This document shows positions 33,954 to 43,650 of a DNA stretch of 64,000 bases, piece after piece. The notes under the pieces are model-generated. The model had not been told where the DNA came from. It worked only from the letters and a program-made list of their open reading frames with translations, and did not search any database. Location: positions 186,001 through 250,000 of the forward strand of contig NZ_JOII01000003.1 in the NCBI RefSeq assembly GCF_000719955.1. Direction: 5' to 3'. The position numbers and the translations under genes are program-made. Source of the DNA: Streptomyces albidoflavus (GTDB taxonomy: Bacteria > Actinomycetota > Actinomycetes > Streptomycetales > Streptomycetaceae). The stretch's first letter is position 1. Each line of letters starts with the position of its first letter.

Positions 33954-35237
33954 GTGAGTGAGACACCAGCGAACACCCTTCAGTACCGCTTCGACGGGCC
34001 GGAAGACGCCCCCGTTCTCGTCCTGGGTCCCTCACTGGGGACGACCTGGCACATGTGGGACCGCCAGGTTCCCGAACTGGCGCGCAGCTGGCGGGTGTTC
34101 CGGTTCGATCTGCCGGGGCACGGCGGGGCGCCGGCTCATCCGGCCGGGTCGGTCGCCGAGTTGGCCGACCGGGTGCTCGCCGCGCTGGACGCCGCCGGGG
34201 TGCAGCGGTTCGGGTACGCCGGGTGTGCGCTCGGCGGGGCCGTGGGGGCGGAGCTGGCGCTGCGGCACCCCGGGCGGGTCGCCTCGCTGGCGCTGATCGC
34301 CGCCTCCCCGCGGTTCGGGACCGCCGACGAGTTCCGCCAGCGCGGAGTGGTGGTCCGGTCGCACGGGCTGGACCCGGTGGCGCGGGCCGCGCCCGAGCGG
34401 TGGTTCACGCCGGGGTTCGCCGGGGCGCAGCCCGCCATCACCGAGTGGGCGGTGCAGATGGTGCGCACCACCGACCCCGGCTGCTACATCGCCGCCTGCG
34501 AGGCGCTGGCCTCCTTCGACATCCGCCCCGAACTGGGGCGGATCGGGGTGCCGACCCTCGTCCTGGTCGGCTCCGAGGACCAGGTCACCGGGCCCGCCGA
34601 GGCGCGCACCCTGGTCGCCGGTATACCGGACGCCCGCCTCGCCGTGGTGCCCGGTGCCTCGCACCTGGCGCCGGTGGAGCAGCCGGCCGCCGTCACCGAC
34701 CTGCTGGTGCGGCACTTCTCCGCGCCCTGGAGCCCCGCCCCGGAGGCGACCGGCCAGATCCTGTCGCCGGTTCCGGCACCGGTGGTCGTGCCGCCGCAGC
34801 CCACGGGCCCGGTCGCCGAGATCGCCCCCTGGGTCGACCCCGACGCCGCCGTGCGGCCCGACCCGTACGAGTCGGGTATCAAGGTGCGCCGGGAGGTGCT
34901 GGGCGACGCCCATGTCGACCGTGAACTGGCCGAGGCCGACGGCTTCTCGGGCGAGTTCCAGGACTTCCTCACCCGGTACGCGTGGGGCGAGATCTGGAGC
35001 AGGCCCGGTCTGGACCGCCGTACCCGTTCCTGTGTCGCGCTGACCGCGCTGATCGCCTCCGGGCACACGGCCGAACTGCCCGCGCAGGTACGGGCGGCGC
35101 TCCGCAACGGCCTCACCGTCGCGGAACTCCGCGAGGTCCTGCTCCAGGCCGCCGTCTACTGCGGGGTCCCGGCTGCCGAGGAGGCGTTCCGGGTCGCCCG
35201 CGCGGTGGTCGCCGAGGAGACGACGCCGCAGGAGTAG
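33954..35237 (+). CDS. pcaL: PcaD-PcaC fusion (3-oxoadipate enol-lactonase / carboxymuconolactone decarboxylase)
   Basis: A 427-residue two-domain enzyme. Residues about 1-260 are the alpha/beta-hydrolase enol-lactonase; about 300-420 are the carboxymuconolactone decarboxylase, starting RREVLGDAHVDRELAEADGF. Fusion as PcaL is known in actinomycetes and joins two steps of the beta-ketoadipate pathway. The nucleophile elbow reads GCALGG (90-95), with Ala92 where Ser is expected, although the acid (SEDQVTG) and His (GASHLAP) segments are present. No pcaGHIJ genes are nearby. The start is a GTG at 33954 with only a weak ribosome-binding site. Confidence 0.85.
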   Translation: MSETPANTLQYRFDGPEDAPVLVLGPSLGTTWHMWDRQVPELARSWRVFRFDLPGHGGAPAHPAGSVAELADRVLAALDAAGVQRFGYAGCALGGAVGAELALRHPGRVASLALIAASPRFGTADEFRQRGVVVRSHGLDPVARAAPERWFTPGFAGAQPAITEWAVQMVRTTDPGCYIAACEALASFDIRPELGRIGVPTLVLVGSEDQVTGPAEARTLVAGIPDARLAVVPGASHLAPVEQPAAVTDLLVRHFSAPWSPAPEATGQILSPVPAPVVVPPQPTGPVAEIAPWVDPDAAVRPDPYESGIKVRREVLGDAHVDRELAEADGFSGEFQDFLTRYAWGEIWSRPGLDRRTRSCVALTALIASGHTAELPAQVRAALRNGLTVAELREVLLQAAVYCGVPAAEEAFRVARAVVAEETTPQE

Positions 35238-35257
35238 GCGGCGGGCCTGGGCCCGGG

Positions 35258-36339
35258 TCACAGGCCCGGGCGCTCCACACCCCCGCACCAGACCGCCCGG
35301 ACGCGGGCCGTCGCCGTGATGTCGGCCAGCGGGTCGCCGTCGACCAGCACCAGGTCGGCCCGCAGCCCCGGGGCGACGGCGCCGCGGTCGGTCAGGCCGA
35401 AGTGGCGGGCGGGCAGGACGGTGGCGGCGCGCAGGGCGTCGAGCGGAGTGAGGCCCGCGTCGACCAGCAGGGCTAGTTCGTGGTGGAGGCTCGGGCCGTG
35501 CGGGACGGAGGCCGGGGCGCCGGGCGCGTTGTTGGCGTCGGTCCCGGCGAGGATCGGCACCCCAGCGGCGTGCAGGGCGGCGACGCCCGCCCGCGCGTGG
35601 GCGTAGTCGAGCCCCAGGTGGCCGAGGGCCTCGGCGACGGCCTCCATCATGGCGAGCGTCGGAACCACGAACCGGCCCTCGGCGGCCGTCAGTTCGGCCT
35701 CGCCGGCGGGCAGCTCCGCGTCCAGCGGCACATGGGTGACCGCGTCCACCCCGGCCCGGCGGGCGGCGGCGAAGGCGGCCACGGCGGAGGCGTGGGCCAC
35801 CGTGCGCAGCCCCCGCTCGCGGGCGGCGCGGACCACGGCCTCCAGCGTCTCCTGGGAGAGCGCCCCGGGCGTGCCCGGCACCTCCGCGATGATTCTGACG
35901 TAGTCCACGCCCTGCTCGGCCCGCTCGGCGACGAAGGCCGGCGCGTCCCCGGGCCCGGCGGGCAGGCCGCTCCGGGGGAAGTGCGGCATGCGCGACTGGA
36001 CGCTGCCGGGCGCGGCGGCCGGGGCCCCGGCGCGCAGCAGGGCGGTGGTGCCCGGCAGACCGCGCAGCGAGTCGAGGAGGGCCGGGGCCAGCCGCCCATG
36101 TCCAGGGCGGTGGTCACGCCGTGGTCGGCGAGCCGGTCCAGGGTCCCGGCGTCGCGGACGTGCACATGGGCGTCGATCAGGCCGGGGAGCAGGGTGGCGC
36201 CCCGGCAGTCCACGACCCGGGCGCCGGCCGGGTCGGTGCCGATCAGCGGCCCGTCGATCACCACGGTCCCCGGCTCCCGCAGGCGCTCACCGTCGAAGAC
36301 GCGGACGTGGGTCAGGGCCGTGGCGGTGCTCGCGGTCAT
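35258..36339 (-). pseudogene. Amidohydrolase interrupted by a frameshift
   Basis: Two overlapping frames together make one metal-dependent amidohydrolase. The N-terminal part begins MTASTATALTHVRVFDGERL at 36339 and holds the HxH motif LLPGLIDAHVHV. The C-terminal part holds VAHASAVAAFAAAR, ILAGTDAN and the closing LVLVDGDPLADI. They join only if one base is added in the run of four G at 36084-36087; five G would give an uninterrupted product of about 360 residues. It is either a true recent pseudogene or a homopolymer sequencing error. It diverges from a TetR gene with a palindrome between. The substrate is unknown. Confidence 0.82.
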
Positions 36340-36394
36340 ACGGGGGCTCCATCCGGGTGGGCGTTCGGCGGGTGCGCGGGCCTGGCTCTCTCCG

Positions 36395-36408
36395 CGTCTC
36401 AAGAGACG
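36395..36408. promoter_or_regulatory. Candidate TetR operator
   Basis: The inverted repeat CGTCTC-AA-GAGACG lies in the 139-base gap between the divergent amidohydrolase and TetR genes, 56 bases upstream of the first and 71 of the second. Confidence 0.5.
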
Positions 36409-36466
36409 AAGTTGTTCACTGAGACCCTAACGCGGCCCCGTGCTCTCCGACCTCGCCCCGTGCCGC

Positions 36467-36472
36467 TATACA
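36467..36472 (+). promoter_or_regulatory. -10 element for a leaderless TetR transcript
   Basis: TATACA ends six bases before the TetR ATG at 36479, and no Shine-Dalgarno sequence is present. The spacing puts the transcription start at or next to the ATG. Confidence 0.45.
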
Positions 36473-36478
36473 GAAGCC

Positions 36479-37153
36479 ATGACCTCCGCCCCGGACCCCC
36501 AGGCCCCGGACGCCGCGCCGAGCGGCCGGCCGCCCCGCCGCCACGGCGCCGACCTGACGCGGGCGATCCACCTGGCGACCCTGGCCGAGCTGGCCGACAC
36601 GAGCCTGGAGGAGCTGAGCTTCGAGCGGATCGCGGCCCGCGCCGGTGCCGGCAAGGCCTCGCTCTACCGCCGCTGGAGCACCCCGGCCGGACTGCTCCTC
36701 GAAGCCCTCACCGACCCCGTCTCCGGCTTCGGCGACCCCCCGCCCCAGCCCCGTACCGGATCGCTGCGCACCGACCTCGTCCGGCTGCTCGGCGCCTTCG
36801 CCGACGCCCTGGACCGCCCGCACGGCCGCGCCCTGCGTCCGCTGCTCGCCCAGCGCGCCCGCCACCCCGAGCTGTACGCGGAGGTGTACCGGCGGGTCGT
36901 CCTGCCCCACAAGGAGATCCTGCTGGGCGTCCTGGGCGCTGCCGTCGAGCGGGGCGAGGCCGGTCCCGGGGCCCTCGGCGTCCGGACCGCCGCCACCGCG
37001 CCCCGCCTGGTGATCGCGGCCCACATGGAGCACGGCACGGTCCCGCGGGACGAGGTGGAGGCGCTCGTCGACGAGGTGCTGATGCCGCTCTTCACGGCCG
37101 GGGGAGGGGGGAACGTGCCGGGCCCGGAGGAGAGGAGCACGATGGGAGCATGA
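36479..37153 (+). CDS. TetR-family transcriptional regulator
   Basis: A 224-residue regulator. After a Pro-rich 20-residue tail comes the helix-turn-helix (about 20-65; FERIAARAGAGKASLYRRWS), then a TetR C-terminal ligand domain of the TetR_C_16-like type. It is divergent from the frameshifted amidohydrolase, with a CGTCTC/GAGACG palindrome between, and overlaps the downstream MBL-fold gene as ATGA. It therefore probably controls both. The start is supported by the close -10 box and by the position of the helix-turn-helix. Confidence 0.87.
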   Translation: MTSAPDPQAPDAAPSGRPPRRHGADLTRAIHLATLAELADTSLEELSFERIAARAGAGKASLYRRWSTPAGLLLEALTDPVSGFGDPPPQPRTGSLRTDLVRLLGAFADALDRPHGRALRPLLAQRARHPELYAEVYRRVVLPHKEILLGVLGAAVERGEAGPGALGVRTAATAPRLVIAAHMEHGTVPRDEVEALVDEVLMPLFTAGGGGNVPGPEERSTMGA

Positions 37154-37782
37154 GGTTCATCAAGAAGCGCCATTCCTGTGTCCGGCTGGAGAAGGAGTCG
37201 GGCACGCTCGTCATCGACCCGGGCGGTTTCACCGAGCCCGACGCGGCCCTCGGCGCCGACGCCCTGCTGGTCACCCACGAGCACCCGGACCACTTCGACG
37301 AGGGCCGCCTGCGCGCCGCCCTGGAGGCCAATCCGGCGGCCCAGCTGTGGACCCTCGCCTCGGTGGCCGGGCCCATGGCCGCCGCCTTCCCCGGCCGGGT
37401 CCACACCGTGGGCCACGGCGACACCTTCACCGCCGCCGGGTTCGACGTCGAGGTCCACGGCGAGCTGCACGCCGTCATCCACCCGGACATCCCGCGCGTC
37501 ACCAACGTCGGCTACCTGGTCGACGGCGAGGTCTTCCACCCCGGCGACGCGCTGACCGTCCCCGACCGGCCCGTGGAAACCCTGCTGCTGCCCGTCATGG
37601 CCCCCTGGAACAAGCTCTCCGAGGTCGTCGACTACGTCCGCGAGGTCCGCCCGACGCGCGCCTACGACATCCACGACGCCCTCCTCACCGACCTGGCCCT
37701 CCCGGTCTACGAGCGGCAGATCGGCGCGCTGGCCGGCACCGACCACCACCACCTGGGCCCCGGCACGTTCACCGAGGTCTGA
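37150..37782 (+). CDS. MBL-fold (UlaG-like) metal-dependent hydrolase
   Basis: A 210-residue metallo-beta-lactamase-fold protein with the metal motif THEHPDHFD (H43, H45, D47, H48), a later His in HGELHAVIHPDI, and GEVFHPGD. The short length and the opening RFIKKRHSCVRLE resemble the UlaG-like branch. The ATG overlaps the TetR stop by four bases, so the two are cotranscribed. The substrate is unknown, possibly a lactone or phosphoester. Confidence 0.86.
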   Translation: MRFIKKRHSCVRLEKESGTLVIDPGGFTEPDAALGADALLVTHEHPDHFDEGRLRAALEANPAAQLWTLASVAGPMAAAFPGRVHTVGHGDTFTAAGFDVEVHGELHAVIHPDIPRVTNVGYLVDGEVFHPGDALTVPDRPVETLLLPVMAPWNKLSEVVDYVREVRPTRAYDIHDALLTDLALPVYERQIGALAGTDHHHLGPGTFTEV

Positions 37783-37818
37783 CGGGCGTTGTCGGCGGGG
37801 TCGGTTAGGTTGTCAGGC

Positions 37819-38598
37819 ATGCGCATCGCCACCTGGAACGTCAACTCGATCACCGCGCGCCTCCCGAGGCTGCTGGCCTGGCTGGAGAGCAGCGGCACGG
37901 ACGTGCTGTGCATCCAGGAGACCAAGACCACCGAGGAAGCCTTCCCCGCCGACGCCCTCGCCGAGCTGGGATACGAGAGCGCGGTCCGCGCCACCGGCCG
38001 GTGGAACGGCGTCGCGATCGTCTCCCGCGCGGGCCTCGACGACGTCGTCGGCGGCCTGCCCGGCGGCCCCGAGTACGACGGCGTGGAGGAGCCCCGGGCG
38101 ATCTCCGCCACCTGCGGCCCGGTCCGCGTCTGGTCGGTCTACGTGCCGAACGGCCGCGAGGTCGGCCACCCCCACTTCGCCTACAAGCTCCAGTGGCTCA
38201 AGGCCCTGCGGGACGCCGTCGCCGACGACGCGGCGGGCGGTCGCCCCTTCGCCGTCCTCGGCGACTACAACATCGCCCCCCACGACACCGACGTCTGGGA
38301 CCCCACCGCCTTCATCGGCGCCACCCACGTCACCCCCGAGGAGCGCGAGGCCCTCGCCGCCCTGCGCGCCACGGGGCTGGACGACGTGGTCCCGCGCCCC
38401 CTCAAGTACGACCAGCCGTTCACCTACTGGGACTACCGCCAGCTCGGCTTCCCGAAGAACCGCGGCATGCGCATCGACCTCGTCTACGGCAACGACCCGT
38501 TCCGTGCGGCCGTCTCCGACGCCTACGTCGACCGCGAGGAGCGCAAGGGCAAGGGCGCCTCCGACCACGCCCCCGTCGTCACCGACCTCACCGTCTGA
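37819..38598 (+). CDS. xthA: Exodeoxyribonuclease III
   Basis: A 259-residue endonuclease/exonuclease/phosphatase-fold protein with the ExoIII/AP-endonuclease set: MRIATWNVNSI at the start, the metal ligand Glu in CIQETK, YVPNGR, LGDYNIAP, and the terminal GASDHAPVV with catalytic Asp-His. It cleaves at abasic sites and removes 3' blocks in base excision repair. The ATG at 37819 is preferred to an upstream in-frame GTG because it begins exactly at the domain. A TAGGTT box seven bases earlier suggests a leaderless transcript. Confidence 0.93.
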   Translation: MRIATWNVNSITARLPRLLAWLESSGTDVLCIQETKTTEEAFPADALAELGYESAVRATGRWNGVAIVSRAGLDDVVGGLPGGPEYDGVEEPRAISATCGPVRVWSVYVPNGREVGHPHFAYKLQWLKALRDAVADDAAGGRPFAVLGDYNIAPHDTDVWDPTAFIGATHVTPEEREALAALRATGLDDVVPRPLKYDQPFTYWDYRQLGFPKNRGMRIDLVYGNDPFRAAVSDAYVDREERKGKGASDHAPVVTDLTV

Positions 38599-38611
38599 GC
38601 CGCCGGGGCGC

Positions 38612-40402
38612 TCACCGCGTGCGCCCCCGCCGCCCGTCCAGCACGGTCAGGTCGACGGCGTCGGCCAGCGCCTGGAGCCCCGCCTCGCCCGGGTGCAGGT
38701 GGTCGCCGCTGTCGTAGGCGGGGAGCATCCGCGCCGGGCGGTCGGGGTCGCGCAGGACGCGGTCGAAGTCGAGGACGGCGTCGAAGGAGTCCCGGTCGGC
38801 GCGGAGCGCCCGGTTGATCTCGGTCCGCTCGGCGTCGACGGCGGGGGTGCACCGCGACTCGCCCTCGCACGGCGCGAGCGTGGTCACCACGGCCCGTACG
38901 CCCCGGGCGCGCGCCCGTTCGGCCAGCTGCCGCAGCCCGTCGACGACCTCGTCGGCGCGCGCACCCCACCGGACGTCGTTTATACCCTCGAAGAGGACGA
39001 CGGTCCGCACCGAGGTCTGCGAGAGCAGGTCCCGGTCCAGCCGGTGGAGGGCGCTGACGCCGCCGGTGTCGCTGGAGACGCCGTCGCCCGGATAGCGGTC
39101 GCTGAGCACGCGGTTGGCGGAGATGCCCTGGTTGAGCACGCCGTAGCGTGGCACGCGGTCCTGGTCGCGCAGCCGCCGGGCGAGCGCGTCGGTCCACCGC
39201 TTGTTGGCGCCCTCGGTGGTGCCGACCCCCTCGGTGATGGAGTCCCCGAGCACCACCACCGACCCCGGCCCGCCGCTCACGTCGACCCCGGTCAGCAGCG
39301 GCCAGGTCCCCACCGTCCCGGTGTACGCGGCGCCGTCGGCGTCGGCCGCGTGGTCGCCCGGGGTGCTCAGGTACGACTTCTGTACCGCCTTGTCGTGCAG
39401 CGGGACGGAGGGCACGGCGCCCGGCAGATGCAGGCTCACCAGCAGATCGGCGCCCTCCTCCACGGCGAGCCCGACCGGGTCGCTGACCGCCTCTGCCCCG
39501 GCGGGCAGCACCGTCGACTCCTGCCCGCCGAAGGTCAGCGGCACGGGCGTCGACCGGGGTTCCGCGCCCTCGGCGCGGACGGCCACGGTGGCGCTGCCCA
39601 CCCGCACCGGCGTCCCCGCGAAGGTGTTGGAGAGCCGCACCCGCGCCGTCGGCCCGGACTTGGTGGGGTTGACCACCAGCCGCAGCGTCTGGTCACGCCA
39701 CGGCCCGACCTCCGGCAGCCCCGCGGTCGACGCCGACCAGCTCCCCGTCCAGCCCTCCGCCGCCGGACGGACCCGCAGGTCGAAGACGTGGAGCGAGCGG
39801 CCCAGCCCCCGCACGTGCGGCAGCCGTACCGACTCCACGGTGCGGCCCGCGTCCAGCGGCACCGTCACCACGTACAGCCGGGGGGGGTCCGCGACGCGGC
39901 CCTCGCGGCTGTTGAGGTACGGCAGGGCGACGGCCTTGGTGGCGAGTGGGCCGGTGCGCCAGTCGGGGGCGGTCAGCCGGTAGCGGCTGTGGCCGCCGTC
40001 GCGGTAGTGGACGGTGCCGATGCCGGTCGCCTCGCCGCCCGTTCCGGCGACCAGGAAGGTGAGCGCGTCTCCGCGCCCCTCGACGGCCACCCGCTGCCCG
40101 TGGGCGCGCACGTTGTCGGGTCTGCCGGGTCTGGAGACCGGCCAGTCGAGCCGGGTGCCCTCCACGGCGGGGCGGGCGCCGATCTGCCAGCCGGCGGCGC
40201 GCAGCGCGGCGGCCGGCAGGGAGCGGCCCTGCCCGTCGAAGTCGGCGGCGCCCGGCCGGCCGTCCTCGCTGACCGCCCGGTTGTCGTACAGCTCGCGCAG
40301 TGGCCGCGGCTCCCGTTCCTCGGCCGCGCCCGCAGAGGTCAGCGAGGCCGCGCTGGTGATCAGGGCCAGAACGAGGGCGGGCCCCCACAGCTGTCGGCGC
40401 AC
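38612..40402 (-). CDS. Secreted SGNH/GDSL hydrolase with large N-terminal domain
   Basis: A 596-residue exported protein. The GTG at 40402 follows an AAGGGGG site and opens a signal peptide (LVLALITSAASLTSAGAA). Residues about 35-370 form beta-rich accessory domains of unknown role. The C-terminal SGNH domain has block I VVLGDSITEG (S388), block III GINDVRWG and block V DHLHPGEAG, so the Ser-Asp-His triad is complete. Secreted actinomycete proteins of this layout are generally esterases acting on acylated glycans or lipids. The 297-base gap up to the divergent DUF6278 gene holds no clear gene. Confidence 0.88.
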   Translation of the reverse strand: MRRQLWGPALVLALITSAASLTSAGAAEEREPRPLRELYDNRAVSEDGRPGAADFDGQGRSLPAAALRAAGWQIGARPAVEGTRLDWPVSRPGRPDNVRAHGQRVAVEGRGDALTFLVAGTGGEATGIGTVHYRDGGHSRYRLTAPDWRTGPLATKAVALPYLNSREGRVADPPRLYVVTVPLDAGRTVESVRLPHVRGLGRSLHVFDLRVRPAAEGWTGSWSASTAGLPEVGPWRDQTLRLVVNPTKSGPTARVRLSNTFAGTPVRVGSATVAVRAEGAEPRSTPVPLTFGGQESTVLPAGAEAVSDPVGLAVEEGADLLVSLHLPGAVPSVPLHDKAVQKSYLSTPGDHAADADGAAYTGTVGTWPLLTGVDVSGGPGSVVVLGDSITEGVGTTEGANKRWTDALARRLRDQDRVPRYGVLNQGISANRVLSDRYPGDGVSSDTGGVSALHRLDRDLLSQTSVRTVVLFEGINDVRWGARADEVVDGLRQLAERARARGVRAVVTTLAPCEGESRCTPAVDAERTEINRALRADRDSFDAVLDFDRVLRDPDRPARMLPAYDSGDHLHPGEAGLQALADAVDLTVLDGRRGRTR

Positions 40403-40699
40403 GGGCGCCCCCTTCTTCGGTCGTCTGTCCTCGGTCGTCCTGGCGGGCCGCACGACCGACGCGTCGCGGCCCGCCGCCGACACGATGGTGCCGGTCGGCG
40501 GGGCCGGTGCCGTGGTGCCGGGGGTCTTCGGTGCGTCGGACGGGGCGGCGGAAGGTCCGGACCACGGTAGAAACGCCGCTGAGGGAGCGTCAACGGCGCC
40601 TCGGCCGACGGGACGTGAACAGGCACCGAACAGGCCATGTCCGGTTCCGGGCCGCGCGCCTGTGGCCTCCCGGCGTCCGGCGGTGCCACGCTGGACGGC

Positions 40700-41137
40700 A
40701 TGCACATCCCCTTCCTGGACAAGTGGCGCGAACGGCAGAGCGGACCGGGACGCTCGGCCGCCGCCGTCTTCGAGGACCACCCGGACGCCGCCGCCGACCT
40801 CTTCGCCGAGTGCGAACTGCTGCGCTCGCACGCGCAGGTGGCCGGGCTGGAGCTGGACGACACCCCGGCCTCGCTGGCAGCCCTCGACCAGTTGCTGCCG
40901 CGCTGGCGCGACGACCCCGAGGTGCTGCCCTGGCTCGGCAACGACGCCGGGCTGTACCTGGGCACCGTCGTGGTGCGGACCGTGCCCGGCGCCCGCTGGC
41001 ACGTCTGGCCGGGCGGCCGTGTGGTGGTCCGGCTGCCCTCCGGCCGCGAACTGCACGTCGTCGAGGCCGGTGTCGAGTGGGCCGTGCACGGCGCGCCCGA
41101 GCTGTCCCAGATGTACGCCGAGATCTCCGAGGGCTGA
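40700..41137 (+). CDS. DUF6278 family protein
   Basis: A 145-residue protein of unknown function. The body ELDDTPASLAALDQLLPRW, then WLGNDAGLYLGTVVVR and GAPELSQMYAEI, matches what I recall of DUF6278, a family common in Streptomyces. There is no signal peptide or membrane span. The ATG at 40700 begins with MHIPFLDKWRE, the typical opening. Nothing in the flanks reveals a role. Confidence 0.78.
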   Translation: MHIPFLDKWRERQSGPGRSAAAVFEDHPDAAADLFAECELLRSHAQVAGLELDDTPASLAALDQLLPRWRDDPEVLPWLGNDAGLYLGTVVVRTVPGARWHVWPGGRVVVRLPSGRELHVVEAGVEWAVHGAPELSQMYAEISEG

Positions 41138-41227
41138 CCTCCCGCCGCCCCGGCCGCGCCCGCCGGTACCGCCGGCCGGCGGTGCGAGGATGGGCAAATA
41201 CGGTTAATCCCGCCCTGTGCGTGTCGT

Positions 41228-41256
41228 TTGTCCGGCCCTGAGAGGCGCTGGATAGT
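41228..41256 (+). promoter_or_regulatory. Promoter candidate for the amino-acid ABC operon
   Basis: A -35-like TTGTCC at 41228-41233 and a -10-like GATAGT at 41251-41256 are 17 bases apart and lie about 40 bases before the ATPase start. This would give a 5' leader of roughly 33 bases. Confidence 0.45.
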
Positions 41257-41296
41257 TTGCGCGGACCGACACCGCTGGAAGTGGGTAGAGCTGGGC

Positions 41297-42040
<744 letters not shown>

Positions 42041-42052
42041 GGGGGCGACGCC

Positions 42053-42991
42053 ATGACGCACACCGATCCCCACCGCCGGCCCGGCCGCGCCGTCCGCCTG
42101 CCGGTCCTCGCGCTGCTGGTCCTCCTCGCGCTGGTCGCCGCCTGCGGCAAGGAGGGCAGCCCGCCGGTCAAGGGCCCCCGCGCCGACCAGCTCCCCGACT
42201 ACCGCGTCGACACCGGCTTCAGCCTCCCCGAGTCACCGACCTGGCGTAAGGCCAAGGCCCGCGGCGCCCTGGTCGTCGGCGCCAAGGAGGACCAGCCGTA
42301 CCTGGGCGAGAAGGACCCGGCCGGCGGCGGTTACACCGGCTTCGACATCGAGATCGCCAAGATGGTCGGCGCCCACCTCGGCTTCGCCGAGAACCGCGTC
42401 CGCTTCACCACCATCGCCTCCGCCAACCGCGAGACCGCCCTCCAGAACGGCCAGATCGACTACTACGTGGGCACCTACACCATCAACGACAACCGCAAGC
42501 GGCTCGTCGGGTTCGCCGGTCCCTACTACGTCGCCGGGCAGGGCCTGCTGGTCCGCACCGACGAGGAGGACATCAAGGGCCCCGAGGACCTCGACGGCAA
42601 GCGCGTCTGCTCCGCCGCCGGCTCCACGCCGTACCAGCGGATGCAGGAGGAGTACCCGAAGGCCGTGCTCGTCTCCTACGACACCTACTCGATCTGCGTG
42701 GACAACCTGCTGACCTACCAGGTCGACGCCGTCACCACCGACGACGCCATCCTGCTGGGCTACGCCGCCAAGGTCCCCGAGGAACTGAAGGTCGTCGGCA
42801 AGCCCTTCTCCGAGGAGCCGTACGGCATCGGGGTGCTGCGCTCGGACAACGCGCTGCGCCTCGCCATCGACGACGCCCTGGAGGAGGGGGAGCGCAAGGG
42901 CTACTGGAAGGCGGCGTACGACGCGACGCTCGGCCTCTCCGGAGTCCCCGCGCCGAAGCCGCCCGCCATCGACCGCTACGCGGCCGGCTGA
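42053..42991 (+). CDS. Glutamate-type ABC substrate-binding lipoprotein (GluB-like)
   Basis: A 312-residue class II binding protein with a lipobox LVAACG (C31), so it is membrane-anchored outside the cell. The binding fold includes VGAKEDQPYLG, GGYTGFDIEIAKMVGAHLG, YYVGTYTINDNRK and VCSAAGSTPYQR, all typical of glutamate/aspartate binding proteins. It follows the ATPase by 12 bases. Glutamate or a related polar amino acid is the likely substrate; the exact specificity is inferred. Confidence 0.92.
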   Translation: MTHTDPHRRPGRAVRLPVLALLVLLALVAACGKEGSPPVKGPRADQLPDYRVDTGFSLPESPTWRKAKARGALVVGAKEDQPYLGEKDPAGGGYTGFDIEIAKMVGAHLGFAENRVRFTTIASANRETALQNGQIDYYVGTYTINDNRKRLVGFAGPYYVAGQGLLVRTDEEDIKGPEDLDGKRVCSAAGSTPYQRMQEEYPKAVLVSYDTYSICVDNLLTYQVDAVTTDDAILLGYAAKVPEELKVVGKPFSEEPYGIGVLRSDNALRLAIDDALEEGERKGYWKAAYDATLGLSGVPAPKPPAIDRYAAG

Positions 42992-43005
42992 GGAGGGGAG
43001 CGCCC

Positions 43006-43650
43006 GTGAACGTCCTGACCGACAACTTCTCCACCTACGGCAAAGGGTTCCTCGGCACCGTCGAACTCACCGTCTACGCTTCGCTGCTGGCCCTCGCCCT
43101 CGGCTTCCTGATGGCCTCCTTCCGGGTGGCGCCCGTCGCCTCGCTGCGCTTCTTCGGCACGGCCTGGGTCACCGTGCTGCGCAACACCCCGCTGACCCTG
43201 CTGTTCTTCGCCGTCCTGCTCGGCCTGCCGCGCTTCGGCCTCGTCCTTCCCTTCCAGCTCTTCGCGGTGCTGGCGCTGGGGTGCTACACCTCGGCCTTCA
43301 TCTGCGAGGCGCTGCGCTCGGGCATCAACACCGTGCCGCGCGGCCAGGGCGAGGCGGCCCGCAGCCTCGGGATGACCTTCGGCCAGACCCTCTCCGCCGT
43401 GGTGCTGCCGCAGGCGTTCCGGTCGGTGATCGCGCCGGTCGGCTCGACGCTGATCGCGCTGGCCAAGAACTCCGCCATCGCCGGGGCGTTCAGCGTCACC
43501 GAACTCCTCGGCACCTACCGCACCCTCAGCGAGCTGGGCTACAACATCATCTGGACCTTCGTCTGGATCGCGCTCGGCTACCTCATCATCACCCTCACCA
43601 TCAGCGCCCTGTTCCACCTCATGGAGAAGCGCTGGGGAGTCGCCCGATGA
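43006..43650 (+). CDS. Polar amino-acid ABC permease, first subunit (GluC-like)
   Basis: A 214-residue membrane protein with about five spans. The cytoplasmic EAA-type loop reads RGQGEAARSLGMTFGQTL, followed by VVLPQAFRSVIAPVG, which docks on the ATPase. The GTG start has GAGGGGAG upstream. The stop overlaps the second permease as ATGA, so the two subunits are made in equal amount. Confidence 0.92.
   Translation: MNVLTDNFSTYGKGFLGTVELTVYASLLALALGFLMASFRVAPVASLRFFGTAWVTVLRNTPLTLLFFAVLLGLPRFGLVLPFQLFAVLALGCYTSAFICEALRSGINTVPRGQGEAARSLGMTFGQTLSAVVLPQAFRSVIAPVGSTLIALAKNSAIAGAFSVTELLGTYRTLSELGYNIIWTFVWIALGYLIITLTISALFHLMEKRWGVAR

Noticed and set aside
36070-36100. Programmed frameshift in the amidohydrolase
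   Set aside because: There is no slippery heptamer or downstream structure typical of programmed shifting; a base missing from a G run is simpler.
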